From: Tautonia plasticadhaerens
GTDB taxonomy: Bacteria; Planctomycetota; Planctomycetia; Isosphaerales; Isosphaeraceae
Reading direction: 5' to 3'
Assembly (NCBI RefSeq): GCF_007752535.1
Contig: NZ_CP036426.1
Coordinates: forward strand, 248,001-312,000
Length of the DNA: 64,000 nucleotides
The stretch's first letter is position 1; each line of letters opens with the position of its first letter. Positions 6,487 to 16,428 of this stretch are shown here, in pieces. A program made the translations under genes and the position numbers. The notes beneath the pieces were generated by a model, which was given only the letters and a program-made list of their open reading frames with translations, had not been told where the DNA came from and did not search any database.

Positions 6487-7809
6487 CGTCGTGAGTCCTC
6501 AGCGAAGCCCACGGAGGCAGCAGCCGGCTCGATCCATTTTTTCGGCCGGCCCTCTCGTCCGAGAGGGATCCCGGTTCATGCACGGAATCATGCCTTGGGA
6601 TGCGTGTCGTTACGCAATCGGCGTTCCGTCGTGACACTCGGGACCCGCATCGGGTTCGTCGACATGAGAGTTGCAATGGTCGTGCCGCAACCGGACACGA
6701 TTCTCGTTCAATCCAGGCCGAACGGCCCAGGTGAATGGAGTTGGGCACGGGAAGAACCTTCCCGCACCCCTTTGACGCATGTCATACGCCGTCGATTCCC
6801 AATTTGTTCGGAATCGCGGGCGTCGGCGGAGGACCGCCGTCCCGTCCGCCCTCCCCGGACCCCCTGGATCGAATCGAGGTGAACCGCTACTGCTTATCCT
6901 GGACGAGGTGGGTGGTTGGCTTCTCGTCGCGACGACGAGACGGGCCGTTGGGGCTCGGTGCGCCGCGGTGCGTTGAAGTGAAAATGGCGTTTATCGTTGT
7001 CGGGAAATGGTTTGGGGCGATGGTGTGCCGTCGAAATGGCTTCGCTCCGCGCGGCGCACTCCACCGTGATCGTCCTGGGGCTCGGGAGACTCGGGGCCGT
7101 TCCCCGGACTTCGTCGTGAGCACCCGGGTCGAGCATCCGGGCCGCGATCGGGCGATCGGGGGCGCCGGCCTGCGCGGGGACGGTGCGCCCCGGTGCGCTC
7201 GGACGCCGATGTCAGTTCTGTTTTCAAGACAAGAAGTTGTGGCGACCGCGTTTGGTCGAAATGGCTTCGCTCCGTCAACTCGATTCCGCGTCCGTTCCGG
7301 CCGGACCCGGGGGCCATCCGGGATCGCGTGTTGGGACACGGGGCCCCTGTCTCGACCAGTCGAACCGGCGAGTCCCGGGGGGCCGGCGATCGAGTTGGCG
7401 GATCCTCGGGGCCGTGGTCGGGGCGGGGGCGATCCAGCGTGTCGGCGGTGCGGGGCAGGACGGATCTGGTCGTTCGGGTGGTCGGTGTCCATTGCGTCCT
7501 GGGAGCTTGGCTTTGAGTCAAGGAGTCAGGGAGAGCGGGTCTTTCCCGGCGTCGGTTGGGGCGGCTCGGGGTCGTCGCCCCACGACGTTAATATCGGGGA
7601 AATCGGGATCGGCAGTCACTTGGAGGGTGACGGGCGTCCGAAGGCCGATTGGGTGGATCATGGGATATTTGGTTGGGAGACTCCACCCGGGCGGGGAACT
7701 GACCTATCGCGACCGGTCCATTCGTGATCCAATTCGCGGTTGCCGCCCCGCAACCGGCCGGAGGAACTGGCGGGGGGGGCGGTGCCTGTCCCTCGGGAAG
7801 GAACCCGCC
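6487..7809. other. Gene-free stretch with repeats
   Basis: No convincing coding frame: the open frames on either strand are low-complexity Arg/Gly/Pro readings. It holds an 8-bp inverted repeat (CCCTCTCG/CGAGAGGG, 6550-6567) upstream of the small minus-strand gene, and the 225-bp-spaced repeat pair at 6956-7274. The region is visibly less GC-rich in places (6960-7060, 7200-7260). Confidence 0.6.
6956..7274. repeat. Two-copy repeat with 225-bp spacing, related to the array at 55 kb
   Basis: A doubled GGTGCG-type motif occurs at 6956 and 7181. A TCGAAATGGCTTCGCTCCG motif occurs at 7031 and 7256. Both pairs are exactly 225 bp apart. The same two motifs in the same order make up the 157-bp array at 55.2-55.8 kb. 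Confidence 0.6.
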
Positions 7810-9012
7810 TTGGTCGCTCCATCTCGCCCCCGGATGGCCCTGGCCGCCGCCGCGTTGCTGGCCACGTCGATCGGCCATGCGGTGCCCTCGACCGCGTCGG
7901 AGATCCCGGCGCGGTACCACTTCACCGGCCTGGGCTCCCTTGAAGGCGTCCGGCTCAACAACCTTGGGCAGGTGCTCGGCTCCTCCCCCGTCAACAAACA
8001 CACCTCGATTTGGGGCTCCTTCGCCGCGTTGTACTCGGGTTATGGGCCGGATGCGGGCTCGGTCCGGGCGGTGCTGGGGCCCCGGAGCGCCCACTCGAGG
8101 GGGATCGACTTCAATGACCGGGGCGAGGTCCTCGCCTGGGAATCCGACGGCTCCCGGACGGGGAACTGGAGCGGCCGGCCGGTGCTGTGGGATGGGTCGG
8201 CCGCGAGGCCGGTGTACGATCCCGACGACGGCGTGCTGTTCATCCCGAATCGCCTGAACAACCAGGGGATGGTGACGGGTTACGCCAGCGAATTGGGCGC
8301 CTATGGCCCGGCGACCTGGGTCGATGGGCGGTTGGAGCGCCTGGCCGAGCCGTTCCAGGGGGGAGAGTCGTATGCCATCACGGCGAACGACCGGGGCCAG
8401 GTCCTCGGCCTGGCCTGGCCCGAGTACGACCGGTCGTTGCCCACCCCGGAGCCCCACCCCGTGATCTGGGAGGGCGGCCAGCCTCGACTGCTGGAAAGCT
8501 GGCTGGGAGGGTACAACGGCTTCGCCGACATGAACGACGCCGGTCAGATTGTCGGCTCGCGATACGACCCCGACCGGGGCTACCAGGGATTCCTGTACCA
8601 GGACGGGGAGACGATCGACCTCGGCCTCCCCGAGTGGGTCCACAGCAATCCCGTCGCGATCAACGGGGAGGGGGACGTGATCGGGTCGGCCCAGGGCCCG
8701 GATGGCAACACCGTCTGGTACCTGGCGAGCGAGGGTTCGGTGATCCCGCTGGAGGACCTGCTGCCGCCGGAGTTGGGCTGGACGGTCGTGGAGTTGCTCG
8801 ACCTGAACGACTCGGGCCAGATCCTCGGCGTCGGCCATGCCGGCTGGGGCCCGCAGACCTCGTTCATCCTGACCCCGCCGGGGATGGACGCCCCGGCCGC
8901 CGTGTCGACGGTCGACCAGGTGGTCCCCGAGCCGACGACGCTGGCGATGCTCGGTCTGATCGGGGCGACGGGCCTCGCTAGGCGGGCGGTCCGGAGGCGG
9001 TGGGGGAGGTGA
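7810..9012 (+). CDS. PEP-CTERM protein with HAF-like repeats
   Basis: A 400-residue exported protein. TTG at 7810 is chosen: GGAAGGAA lies about 8 nt upstream and it gives a good signal peptide (MVAPSRPRMALAAAALLATS...). Along the mature chain the phrase [IFLM]N-x-x-G-x-[VI]-x-G recurs about seven times (LNNLGQVLG, FNDRGEVLA, LNNQGMVTG, ANDRGQVLG, MNDAGQIVG, INGEGDVIG, LNDSGQILG), the mark of HAF-type beta-propeller-like repeats. The C-terminus VPEPTTLAMLGLIGATGLARRAVRRR is a PEP-CTERM sorting signal (motif, hydrophobic helix, Arg cluster), processed by an exosortase not encoded in this window. It is likely displayed on the cell surface or matrix. Function beyond that is unknown. Confidence 0.82.
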   Translation: MVAPSRPRMALAAAALLATSIGHAVPSTASEIPARYHFTGLGSLEGVRLNNLGQVLGSSPVNKHTSIWGSFAALYSGYGPDAGSVRAVLGPRSAHSRGIDFNDRGEVLAWESDGSRTGNWSGRPVLWDGSAARPVYDPDDGVLFIPNRLNNQGMVTGYASELGAYGPATWVDGRLERLAEPFQGGESYAITANDRGQVLGLAWPEYDRSLPTPEPHPVIWEGGQPRLLESWLGGYNGFADMNDAGQIVGSRYDPDRGYQGFLYQDGETIDLGLPEWVHSNPVAINGEGDVIGSAQGPDGNTVWYLASEGSVIPLEDLLPPELGWTVVELLDLNDSGQILGVGHAGWGPQTSFILTPPGMDAPAAVSTVDQVVPEPTTLAMLGLIGATGLARRAVRRRWGR

Positions 9013-9096
9013 GGGCCCGGGTCGGGAGTCAGGCCCGAGTCGACGTGATTTGTCCCGTTGCCTGATGCCCCCGGCCACCCCGGCGGGCAGCGATCC

Positions 9097-10746
9097 TCAG
9101 CCTTGCTTCCCGGCGTCGGCCTTCAGGTCGATCTTGGGGAACAGCGGGGGGACCTTGCCGTCGACGAGCGGGGCGGTGACGCGGAGGTCGGGCCCGGCGG
9201 GGCGGGCCGACGCGTCGCGGTAGGAGACGCGGTCCCAGGGCTGGGCGTCGGCGAAGTTGAAGGCGGAGTAGAAGGTCTCGGCGGTCCGGGGCAGGAAGGG
9301 CTTGATGAGGATCGAGACCACCCGGAGCGCCTCGGCCAGGTTGACGAGCACGACCCTGGTGGCGTCGGGGTCGGTCTTCGCGAGCTTGAAGGGTTGGGTG
9401 GCCTCGATGTAGCGATTCGCGGCGTCGAGGACCTCCAGCCAGATCCGCTGCAGGGCGGCGGCGTACTGGAAGGTGCCGACGAAGGTGCGCAACTCCTCGA
9501 TCAGCCCGGGCAAGTCCAGCTCGGCCCGCCAGGCGTTGGGGTCGACGTCGGGGGATCCTTCCAGGGCGCCGTCGAAGTACCGCTGGCACATGGTGACGGT
9601 GCGGCTGTAGAGGTTGCCGAGGTTGTTGGCCAGGCCGGTGTTGTAGGTCTCGGCGAAGCGCTCGAAGGAGAACTCGCCGTCGCCGCCGAAGGGGCACTGG
9701 CTCATGAAGTAGTAGCGGAAACCCTCGCTGCTGAACTGGCGGACGAGGTCGATCGGCTCGACGACGTTGCCGATGGATTTGCTCATCTTCTGGAGGACGC
9801 CGCTGCCCTCGTCCTTGCGGTAGACGAAGCCATGGGCGAAGACGGAGTTCGGCAGCGGCAGCCCGGCCGACATGAGCATGGCCGGCCACAAGGCGCAGTG
9901 GAACCGCGTGATGTCCTTGCCGATGACGTGGACGTCGGCCGGCCAGTAGCGTCGGAACTTCGCGTCGTCCGAGCCGTAGCCGAGCGCCGTGATGTAGTTC
10001 AACAGCGCGTCGAACCAGACGTAAATCGTCTGCTCCTCGTCGAAGGGGATCTTGATGCCCCAGGTGAACCCCTTCCGGCTGATGGAGACGTCCTGGAGGC
10101 CGGACCGGACGAGATTGAGGATCTCGTTGCGGCGGCTCTCGGGCTGGATGAACTCGGGGTGGGCCTCGTAGTGGGCGAGGAGGCGGTCGGCGTAGGAGGA
10201 GAGCTTGAAGAAGTAATTCTCCTCCTCGACGATCCTCAGGGGGGTGTTCGGGTGGTTCGGGCAGCAGGCGCCGGCGGCCTCGGCCTCCTCGATGGACTTC
10301 AATTCGCGGCCGTCGGGGGAGACGGCGTCCTTGGCGGACTTGAACTCCTCGCAGCCCTCGCAGTAGAGGCCCTTGTAGGGGCGCTTGTCGATGTCCCCGG
10401 CGTCGTGGACGGCCTGGATGAACCGGCGGCAGCCGACGTGGTGGCGCTCCTCGCTGGTCTGGATGAAGTCGTCGAAGGAGATGTCCAGGGCGTGCCAGGC
10501 GTCCTTGAACTGGGAGGCCATGTCGTCGACATAGGGCTGGGGCTCGACTCCCAGCTCCTTGGCCCGCTTGGAGACCTTGATGGTGTTCTCGTCGTTGCCC
10601 ATCAGGAAGTAGGTGTCGACGCCCTCCATGCGGCGGAAGCGGGCCTGGACGTCGGCGCCGATCTTCTCGAAGGCGGTGCCGATGTGGGGCCGGCTGTTGG
10701 GGTAGTCGATGGCGGTGGTGATGAAGAACGTCGACGGCTGGCTCAT
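9097..10746 (-). CDS. metG: Methionyl-tRNA synthetase
   Basis: A 549-residue class I aminoacyl-tRNA synthetase that charges tRNA-Met. The HIGH-type motif appears as PHIG in YPNSRPHIGTAFEK, the KMSKS loop as LQKMSKSIGN, and the zinc-binding connective region has CEGC and CCPNH. The C-terminal helical anticodon-binding domain follows; the extra C-terminal tRNA-binding (EMAP) domain of E. coli MetG is absent, as in many shorter MetG proteins. The ATG at 10746 (MSQPSTFFITTAIDYPN) is chosen because family similarity begins there and the upstream extension is Pro/Arg low-complexity; the ribosome-binding site is weak. It converges on the PEP-CTERM gene and may be cotranscribed with the minus-strand zinc-ribbon gene 212 nt upstream. 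Confidence 0.95.
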   Translation of the reverse strand: MSQPSTFFITTAIDYPNSRPHIGTAFEKIGADVQARFRRMEGVDTYFLMGNDENTIKVSKRAKELGVEPQPYVDDMASQFKDAWHALDISFDDFIQTSEERHHVGCRRFIQAVHDAGDIDKRPYKGLYCEGCEEFKSAKDAVSPDGRELKSIEEAEAAGACCPNHPNTPLRIVEEENYFFKLSSYADRLLAHYEAHPEFIQPESRRNEILNLVRSGLQDVSISRKGFTWGIKIPFDEEQTIYVWFDALLNYITALGYGSDDAKFRRYWPADVHVIGKDITRFHCALWPAMLMSAGLPLPNSVFAHGFVYRKDEGSGVLQKMSKSIGNVVEPIDLVRQFSSEGFRYYFMSQCPFGGDGEFSFERFAETYNTGLANNLGNLYSRTVTMCQRYFDGALEGSPDVDPNAWRAELDLPGLIEELRTFVGTFQYAAALQRIWLEVLDAANRYIEATQPFKLAKTDPDATRVVLVNLAEALRVVSILIKPFLPRTAETFYSAFNFADAQPWDRVSYRDASARPAGPDLRVTAPLVDGKVPPLFPKIDLKADAGKQG

Positions 10747-10958
10747 GATTCGGCTCGGTCCATCTTGCGAGCGGCCCGGGGCCCGGGGTTGTCCTCCGGG
10801 CGTCCCGCGGGGGATTCGGCTCGGTCCACCCGGGGGGACGGACACGAGGGGAGGAGGCGGCGTTCGGCCTCTTCCCGTTGACCGGCCATTCTAACGGGAG
10901 ACGGCGGATTGGGGCATCCGTCGGCCCGATCGGATCGGATCGACGGGGGAGGTGGGAC

Positions 10959-11237
10959 TCAGGCCCCGGTCCCGCCGGCGACACGCTTGAAATAGTGATT
11001 GTCCGGCAGCAGGACCATGACCGCGTTGTTGCTGTCGACGTCGAAGTCCCAGAGGTACCACGCCCGGCAGTGTGGGCAGGTGCCGAGCATCCGCTCGGGG
11101 AAGCCCTCGTCGGGCTGGTGGACGTCCACAGGCTGTCGGCAGTTGAGGCAGGAGACCTCCGAGATCGGTGTCACTCCCAGCGAGACGCCGAGGATGGTCA
11201 CCGTCGCGTGGGCCTCGGTCCTCCGGAATTCGGCCAT
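10959..11237 (-). CDS. Small zinc-ribbon protein
   Basis: A 92-residue protein with two Cys pairs, CLNC and CPHC, about 30 residues apart, forming a likely zinc ribbon (residues about 26-60), followed by WYLWDFDVDSNNAVMVLLPDNHYF. The ATG at 11237 (MAEFRRTEAHATV) has GGGAGC upstream. It has the look of a conserved planctomycete hypothetical protein. It follows the ABC ATPase gene by 148 nt on the same strand, in the position where a sugar permease gene would be expected, but it has no membrane helix. Function unknown. Confidence 0.65.
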   Translation of the reverse strand: MAEFRRTEAHATVTILGVSLGVTPISEVSCLNCRQPVDVHQPDEGFPERMLGTCPHCRAWYLWDFDVDSNNAVMVLLPDNHYFKRVAGGTGA

Positions 11238-11385
11238 GGGCAGGGCTCCCGGGCGGTCTTCGCCCCGGGGTCGCCCACAAGGCGATCGGATCCGGGGCGG
11301 CGGCCCACGTCCCAGTGTCGGCGGCATGTGGCCCGATGTCGATCGGGGAACACCCGAGCCGATCGGGATCCGGGGCCCGTCCCGG

Positions 11386-12900
11386 TCAGGCCCCGGCGAG
11401 CCGGCCGGTCGCCTCCTCCATGATCCGGTGCTCGGTCCACCGGTCGACGGGCCGGGCCTCGCCGAGCACGCCCCGGCTCATGACGGCGATCCGGTCGCAG
11501 ACGCCGAGCAGCTCCGGCAGGTAGGAGCTGACCATCAGGACGGCCTTCCCCCCGGCGGCCAGCTCGCCGATCATCCGGTAGATCTCGGCCTTGCTGCCGA
11601 CGTCGATCCCCCGGGTCGGCTCGTCGAGCAGCAGCACGTCGGCGCGCTGGTGCAGCAGCCGGGCCAGCGCCACCTTCTGCTGATTGCCGCCCGAGAGGGC
11701 CCCGACCCGCTGGTCGGGCCCGGTGGAGCGGACCCGCATCGCCTCCATCCAGTGCCGGGCCTCGGCCCTCCTGCCCCGGAGACGCAGCCATCCGAGCCGG
11801 GAATAGCGGCCGAGGGCCGAGAGGGTCAGGTTCTCCTCGACGGAACGGCCCAGCGCCAGCCCTTCCGCCTTGCGGTCCTCGCTGAGCAGGCCGAGCCCCT
11901 GGGCGATCCGATCCCCGGGCGACCCCGATGATCGGCCCGAGACCCCGTGGACGGTGACCCGGCCCTCCCGGACCTCGTCGAGCCCGAAGACCGCCCGGAG
12001 CAGCTCCGTCCGGCCGGCGCCGACGAGCCCGGCGACGCCGAGGACTTCCCCCCGCCTCAGTTGCAGGTCCGCCCGCCTGGGGAGCCGACGGCCCGAGAGC
12101 CCGTGGAGGTCCAGCACCGGGGCCCCGGCTTGACGCGGGACCCGGGGGAACATCTCCGTCAGGTCCCGGCCGACCATCGCGGCGATGATCGCCCGCAGCT
12201 CGGCCCCCTCCATCAGGCCGCCGGCCACGGCCCGGCCGTCCCGGAGGACCGTGTACCGCCGGGCCACCCGCTTCACCTCCTCGAGGAAGTGGCTGATGTA
12301 GGCGATCGCCAGGCCCCGGGCCCGCAGCCGGTCGATCACGGCGAAGAGGCGTCCGGCGTCCCGCTCGGTGAGGGAGCTGGTCGGCTCGTCGAAGACGATC
12401 ACCCGGGCGTCGCCGACCAGGGCCCTCGCCACCTCGACGAGTTGCTGCGCCCCGACGCTCAGGCCCCCGGCGATCGCGTCCGGCCGGATGTCGGCGTGGT
12501 CGAGCAGCCCGAGCGCCTCCCGGACGACCCGGCGGTGCTCCTTCCCCCGGAGCAGGCCGAGGCGCGTCCGCTCCTGCCCGAGCATGACGTTGGCCTCGAC
12601 CGTCAGGTGCGGGGCGATCGCCAGCTCCTGGTAGATCATCGCCACCCCTCGGGAGAGGGCGTCCCGCGGCCCCCGGGGGGCGTAGGGGTCCCCGGCGAGG
12701 GTCATCGAGCCGAGGTCGGGGCGACAGGCGCCGCTGAGCACCTTCATCAGGGTGCTCTTGCCCGCGCCGTTCTCGCCGATCAGGGCGTGGACCTCCCCCG
12801 GGTACAGGTCGATCGAGACGCCGTCCAGGGCTTGGCTGGCGCCGAACCGCTTGGCGACGCCCCGCATCGACAGCAGCGGGATGCCCGATGCGTCGGCCAT
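11386..12900 (-). CDS. Sugar ABC transporter ATPase with two ABC domains (RbsA/MglA type)
   Basis: A 504-residue protein with tandem ABC domains, the layout of ribose/galactose-class importers. Domain 1 has Walker A GENGAGKST (residues 42-50), signature LSVGAQQ and Walker B VIVFDEPTSS. Domain 2 has the usual degenerate P-loop (GLVGAGRTEL), a good signature LSGGNQQ and Walker B LLLDEPTRGID. It would energise uptake of a sugar or related small molecule bound by the protein encoded just upstream. Its ATG is 1 nt after that gene's stop, so they are an operon. No RbsC-type permease gene is found in the window, either next to the pair or elsewhere. The substrate is unknown. Confidence 0.92.
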   Translation of the reverse strand: MADASGIPLLSMRGVAKRFGASQALDGVSIDLYPGEVHALIGENGAGKSTLMKVLSGACRPDLGSMTLAGDPYAPRGPRDALSRGVAMIYQELAIAPHLTVEANVMLGQERTRLGLLRGKEHRRVVREALGLLDHADIRPDAIAGGLSVGAQQLVEVARALVGDARVIVFDEPTSSLTERDAGRLFAVIDRLRARGLAIAYISHFLEEVKRVARRYTVLRDGRAVAGGLMEGAELRAIIAAMVGRDLTEMFPRVPRQAGAPVLDLHGLSGRRLPRRADLQLRRGEVLGVAGLVGAGRTELLRAVFGLDEVREGRVTVHGVSGRSSGSPGDRIAQGLGLLSEDRKAEGLALGRSVEENLTLSALGRYSRLGWLRLRGRRAEARHWMEAMRVRSTGPDQRVGALSGGNQQKVALARLLHQRADVLLLDEPTRGIDVGSKAEIYRMIGELAAGGKAVLMVSSYLPELLGVCDRIAVMSRGVLGEARPVDRWTEHRIMEEATGRLAGA

Positions 12901-12901
12901 C

Positions 12902-13957
12902 TCACTCGCGCCCCGACTTGAGCATCCCGGCCCCCTCCAGCGCCCGGAGCATGCCGAAGGTGCTCGATTCGTTCGGGGCGAAGATGGCGTCGACCTGGCC
13001 TCGGTATCGGGTGACCAGTTGCTGCGACTTCTCCAGGGCCGTGGCCGCGGTGGCCCCGGCGTACTGGTCCTGGGAGACGAACTCGACGCCCGGGAACTCG
13101 CTGGCCATCGTGTCCAGGAAGCCCTGCTCGCGCTGCTCGGTGCTGGCCGAGCCGACGGCGTACCGCAGGAGGATCGCCCGGCCCTCTCCGCCCATCAGCT
13201 CGCCCATCCTCCTGGCGGCCAGGACGCCGCCGTTGTAATTGTCGGTGGCGACGTAGCTGACGGGCGCCTCTGAGTTCAGGGCCGAATCGATGATGACCAC
13301 GGGGATGCCCCGCTCGGTCGCCTGCTCGACCGGGCCGACCAGCGCCCTCGCGTCCAGCGGGGCCAGGACGATGCCGTCGACCCCCAGGGCGATGGCGTTC
13401 TGCACCAGCTCGATCTGCTGCTGGCGGTCGTCCTCCTTCTGCGGCCCCTTCCAGAGGATCTCGGCGTTCATCTCGTCGGCGGCCGCCTTGGCCCCGTAGT
13501 GGATGGTCTGCCAGAACTCGTGGGTGGTCCCCTTGGGGATGACCATGATCCGCCAGGCCTTCTTCTTCTCGCCCGAGAGGCTGGCGTCGGCCCCGTGGTC
13601 GATCTTGGGCGGGTCGAGCAGCTCGGCGACCTCCGCGGTGCCCATGTTTTCGGGAGTCGCCAGCGTCTCCCCCGTGGCGACCTCGGCCTCGACCTCCCGG
13701 TCTTCGAGGTGGTCGATGAGCGTCTTGACCCCGAGGTAACCCATGCGTCGGGGATTCTGGAGGACGAGCCCCTGGATCTTCCCCTCCCGGAGGGCCTGGA
13801 CGAGCGGCGGGCTGCCGTCGAAGCCCACGAAGAGCACCCCGCCCTCGGGGGAAGACGCGCCGGAGGGGGAGGAGGGCCCCCCCTGCTCCGCCGGGACGCC
13901 GCACCCGGCGGCCAGGACGAGCATCGACGACACGAACACCGCAGTCCGGCCGATCAT
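12902..13957 (-). CDS. Sugar-binding lipoprotein (Peripla_BP_4 type), circularly permuted
   Basis: A 351-residue substrate-binding protein. A lipoprotein signal with lipobox LAAGC ends at Cys19, then a Ser/Pro/Gly linker. Residues 41-117 (VLFVGFDGSPPLVQALREG ... MGYLGVKTLIDHL ... AELLDPP) are what normally forms the C-terminal part of RbsB-like proteins. Residues about 133-351 (RIMVIPKGTTHEFWQ ... GVDGIVLAPLD ... VATDNYNGG ... EQREQGFLDTM ... AIFAPNESSTFGMLRALEG) are the normal N-terminal and middle part. The chain ends at GMLKSGRE, exactly where VLFVGFDG would be expected to continue. The order is therefore swapped without loss or duplication: a circular permutation joined by a linker (residues 118-132, KIDHGADASLSGEKK). 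CGGAGG precedes the ATG. It probably feeds the ABC ATPase just downstream. Confidence 0.85.
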   Translation of the reverse strand: MIGRTAVFVSSMLVLAAGCGVPAEQGGPSSPSGASSPEGGVLFVGFDGSPPLVQALREGKIQGLVLQNPRRMGYLGVKTLIDHLEDREVEAEVATGETLATPENMGTAEVAELLDPPKIDHGADASLSGEKKKAWRIMVIPKGTTHEFWQTIHYGAKAAADEMNAEILWKGPQKEDDRQQQIELVQNAIALGVDGIVLAPLDARALVGPVEQATERGIPVVIIDSALNSEAPVSYVATDNYNGGVLAARRMGELMGGEGRAILLRYAVGSASTEQREQGFLDTMASEFPGVEFVSQDQYAGATAATALEKSQQLVTRYRGQVDAIFAPNESSTFGMLRALEGAGMLKSGRE

Positions 13958-14162
13958 GGCGGTTGGCCTCCGAGGCAGGCGACCCGATCAGAAGATCATC
14001 GGAGAGACGGGGGAGGACGGCCATCGTAGGGGGGGCGGTGAGGGCGGTCAAGCACGCGACGAAGGACCGGCGACGCGGGGGAGTTTGGGATTTTCCTCAT
14101 GCGTAACTCCAGGCAAATTTTCACCCTTTCGCCGCGAAGCCCTCACAATCCGGATCGGGTTG

Positions 14163-14190
14163 TTGACTCGGGGAAATCCCCTGGTACTAT
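14163..14190 (+). promoter_or_regulatory. rRNA operon promoter
   Basis: TTGACT (14163-14168), 16-nt spacer, TACTAT (14185-14190): a strong sigma-70 promoter about 715 bp upstream of 16S. The spacer contains the inverted repeat GGGGAAATCCCC (14170-14181). An A/T-rich run (CAAATTTTCA) about 40 nt upstream may act as an UP element. Confidence 0.7.
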
Positions 14191-14221
14191 GTCCCTTGTC
14201 GCCGGTGAGACACACCTGACG

Positions 14222-14245
14222 CGGGCCGCCGAGAAAGGCGGCCCG
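14222..14245 (+). promoter_or_regulatory. Leader hairpin of the rRNA operon
   Basis: A 9-bp perfect stem CGGGCCGCC / GGCGGCCCG with a GAGAAA loop begins about 25 nt after the likely transcription start. No T-run follows, so it is more likely a processing or antitermination structure than an attenuator. Confidence 0.45.
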
Positions 14246-14905
14246 TTCTCACCTGTGCGAGGCACCGTGACGCCGCCGTTCGGACGCATCCCGACGCTTG
14301 CACCACGCGAGCGAACCGGGCGGCCCGACGCGACGTAGGAGTGATCCCGGGGGGCCGGCCCATCGGCGACGATGGGGCGGGCCCGCGAACCGGGGTCGAG
14401 TCGGTGGCTCGCCGTGTCCTCGGGCCGGCGGCATCTTTGGCAATCCGGTCGATCGCCCGATTGAATCAAACGCAATCGGCCCTTCACTGAGCGTCGCGGC
14501 ACCGGCAACGGGGCCGCGGCGGGCGGGGGGGGCCGGCCCGCCGGTCGCCGGGAGGCGACGGCGGCGGGAGGCGTGTGTGAGCCGAGCGCTGTTCAGTTTC
14601 GGCGAGGATCATCAGCCGTCGGGCCCCGACAACGGTCGGGGCCCAAGGCCGGCCGATGGTGGCGTCCAGGTCCGCCGGCGTGCCCGCGAGGGGGGTCGGC
14701 GACGGAGACGGCATCAGGGCCGCCCGCCGCGAAGGCGATCGCGAGGCTCCGGCCGAGCGGTCGCGGGCGGGACGCAGAGACGAGTCGGCAGGCGTCGAGG
14801 GGGCCCTTCGCGGGGCGTCCTCAACTGGGGCCTGCCGGCGAGGGAATTCGACCACTCGAACTCGTTCGGGAGTCGGCGGCGGGTCGCTTCGGCGGCGTGC
14901 CGCAC
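14246..14905 (+). other. rRNA operon leader, no gene
   Basis: Transcribed leader between promoter and 16S. Apart from the boxA-like element at 14431 it is G/C-rich and probably folds into the 16S processing stem. I see no tRNA and no coding frame with support. Confidence 0.6.
14431..14446 (+). promoter_or_regulatory. boxA-like antitermination element (leader)
   Basis: GCATCTTTGGCAATCC resembles rRNA boxA sequences and closely matches the element before 23S (16829-16845). BoxA recruits NusB/NusE to the rRNA transcription complex; the assignment is by similarity between the two copies and to the general boxA pattern. Confidence 0.5.

Positions 14906-16428
<1,523 letters not shown>

Noticed and set aside
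6735-7727. Open frames in the gene-free stretch before the PEP-CTERM gene
   Set aside because: Arg/Gly/Pro readings across repeats; no ribosome-binding site or conserved motif.
9058-10881. 607-residue open frame antisense to metG
   Set aside because: It mirrors metG on the other strand, is made of Val/Gly/Glu-rich low-complexity sequence, and shows no family features.
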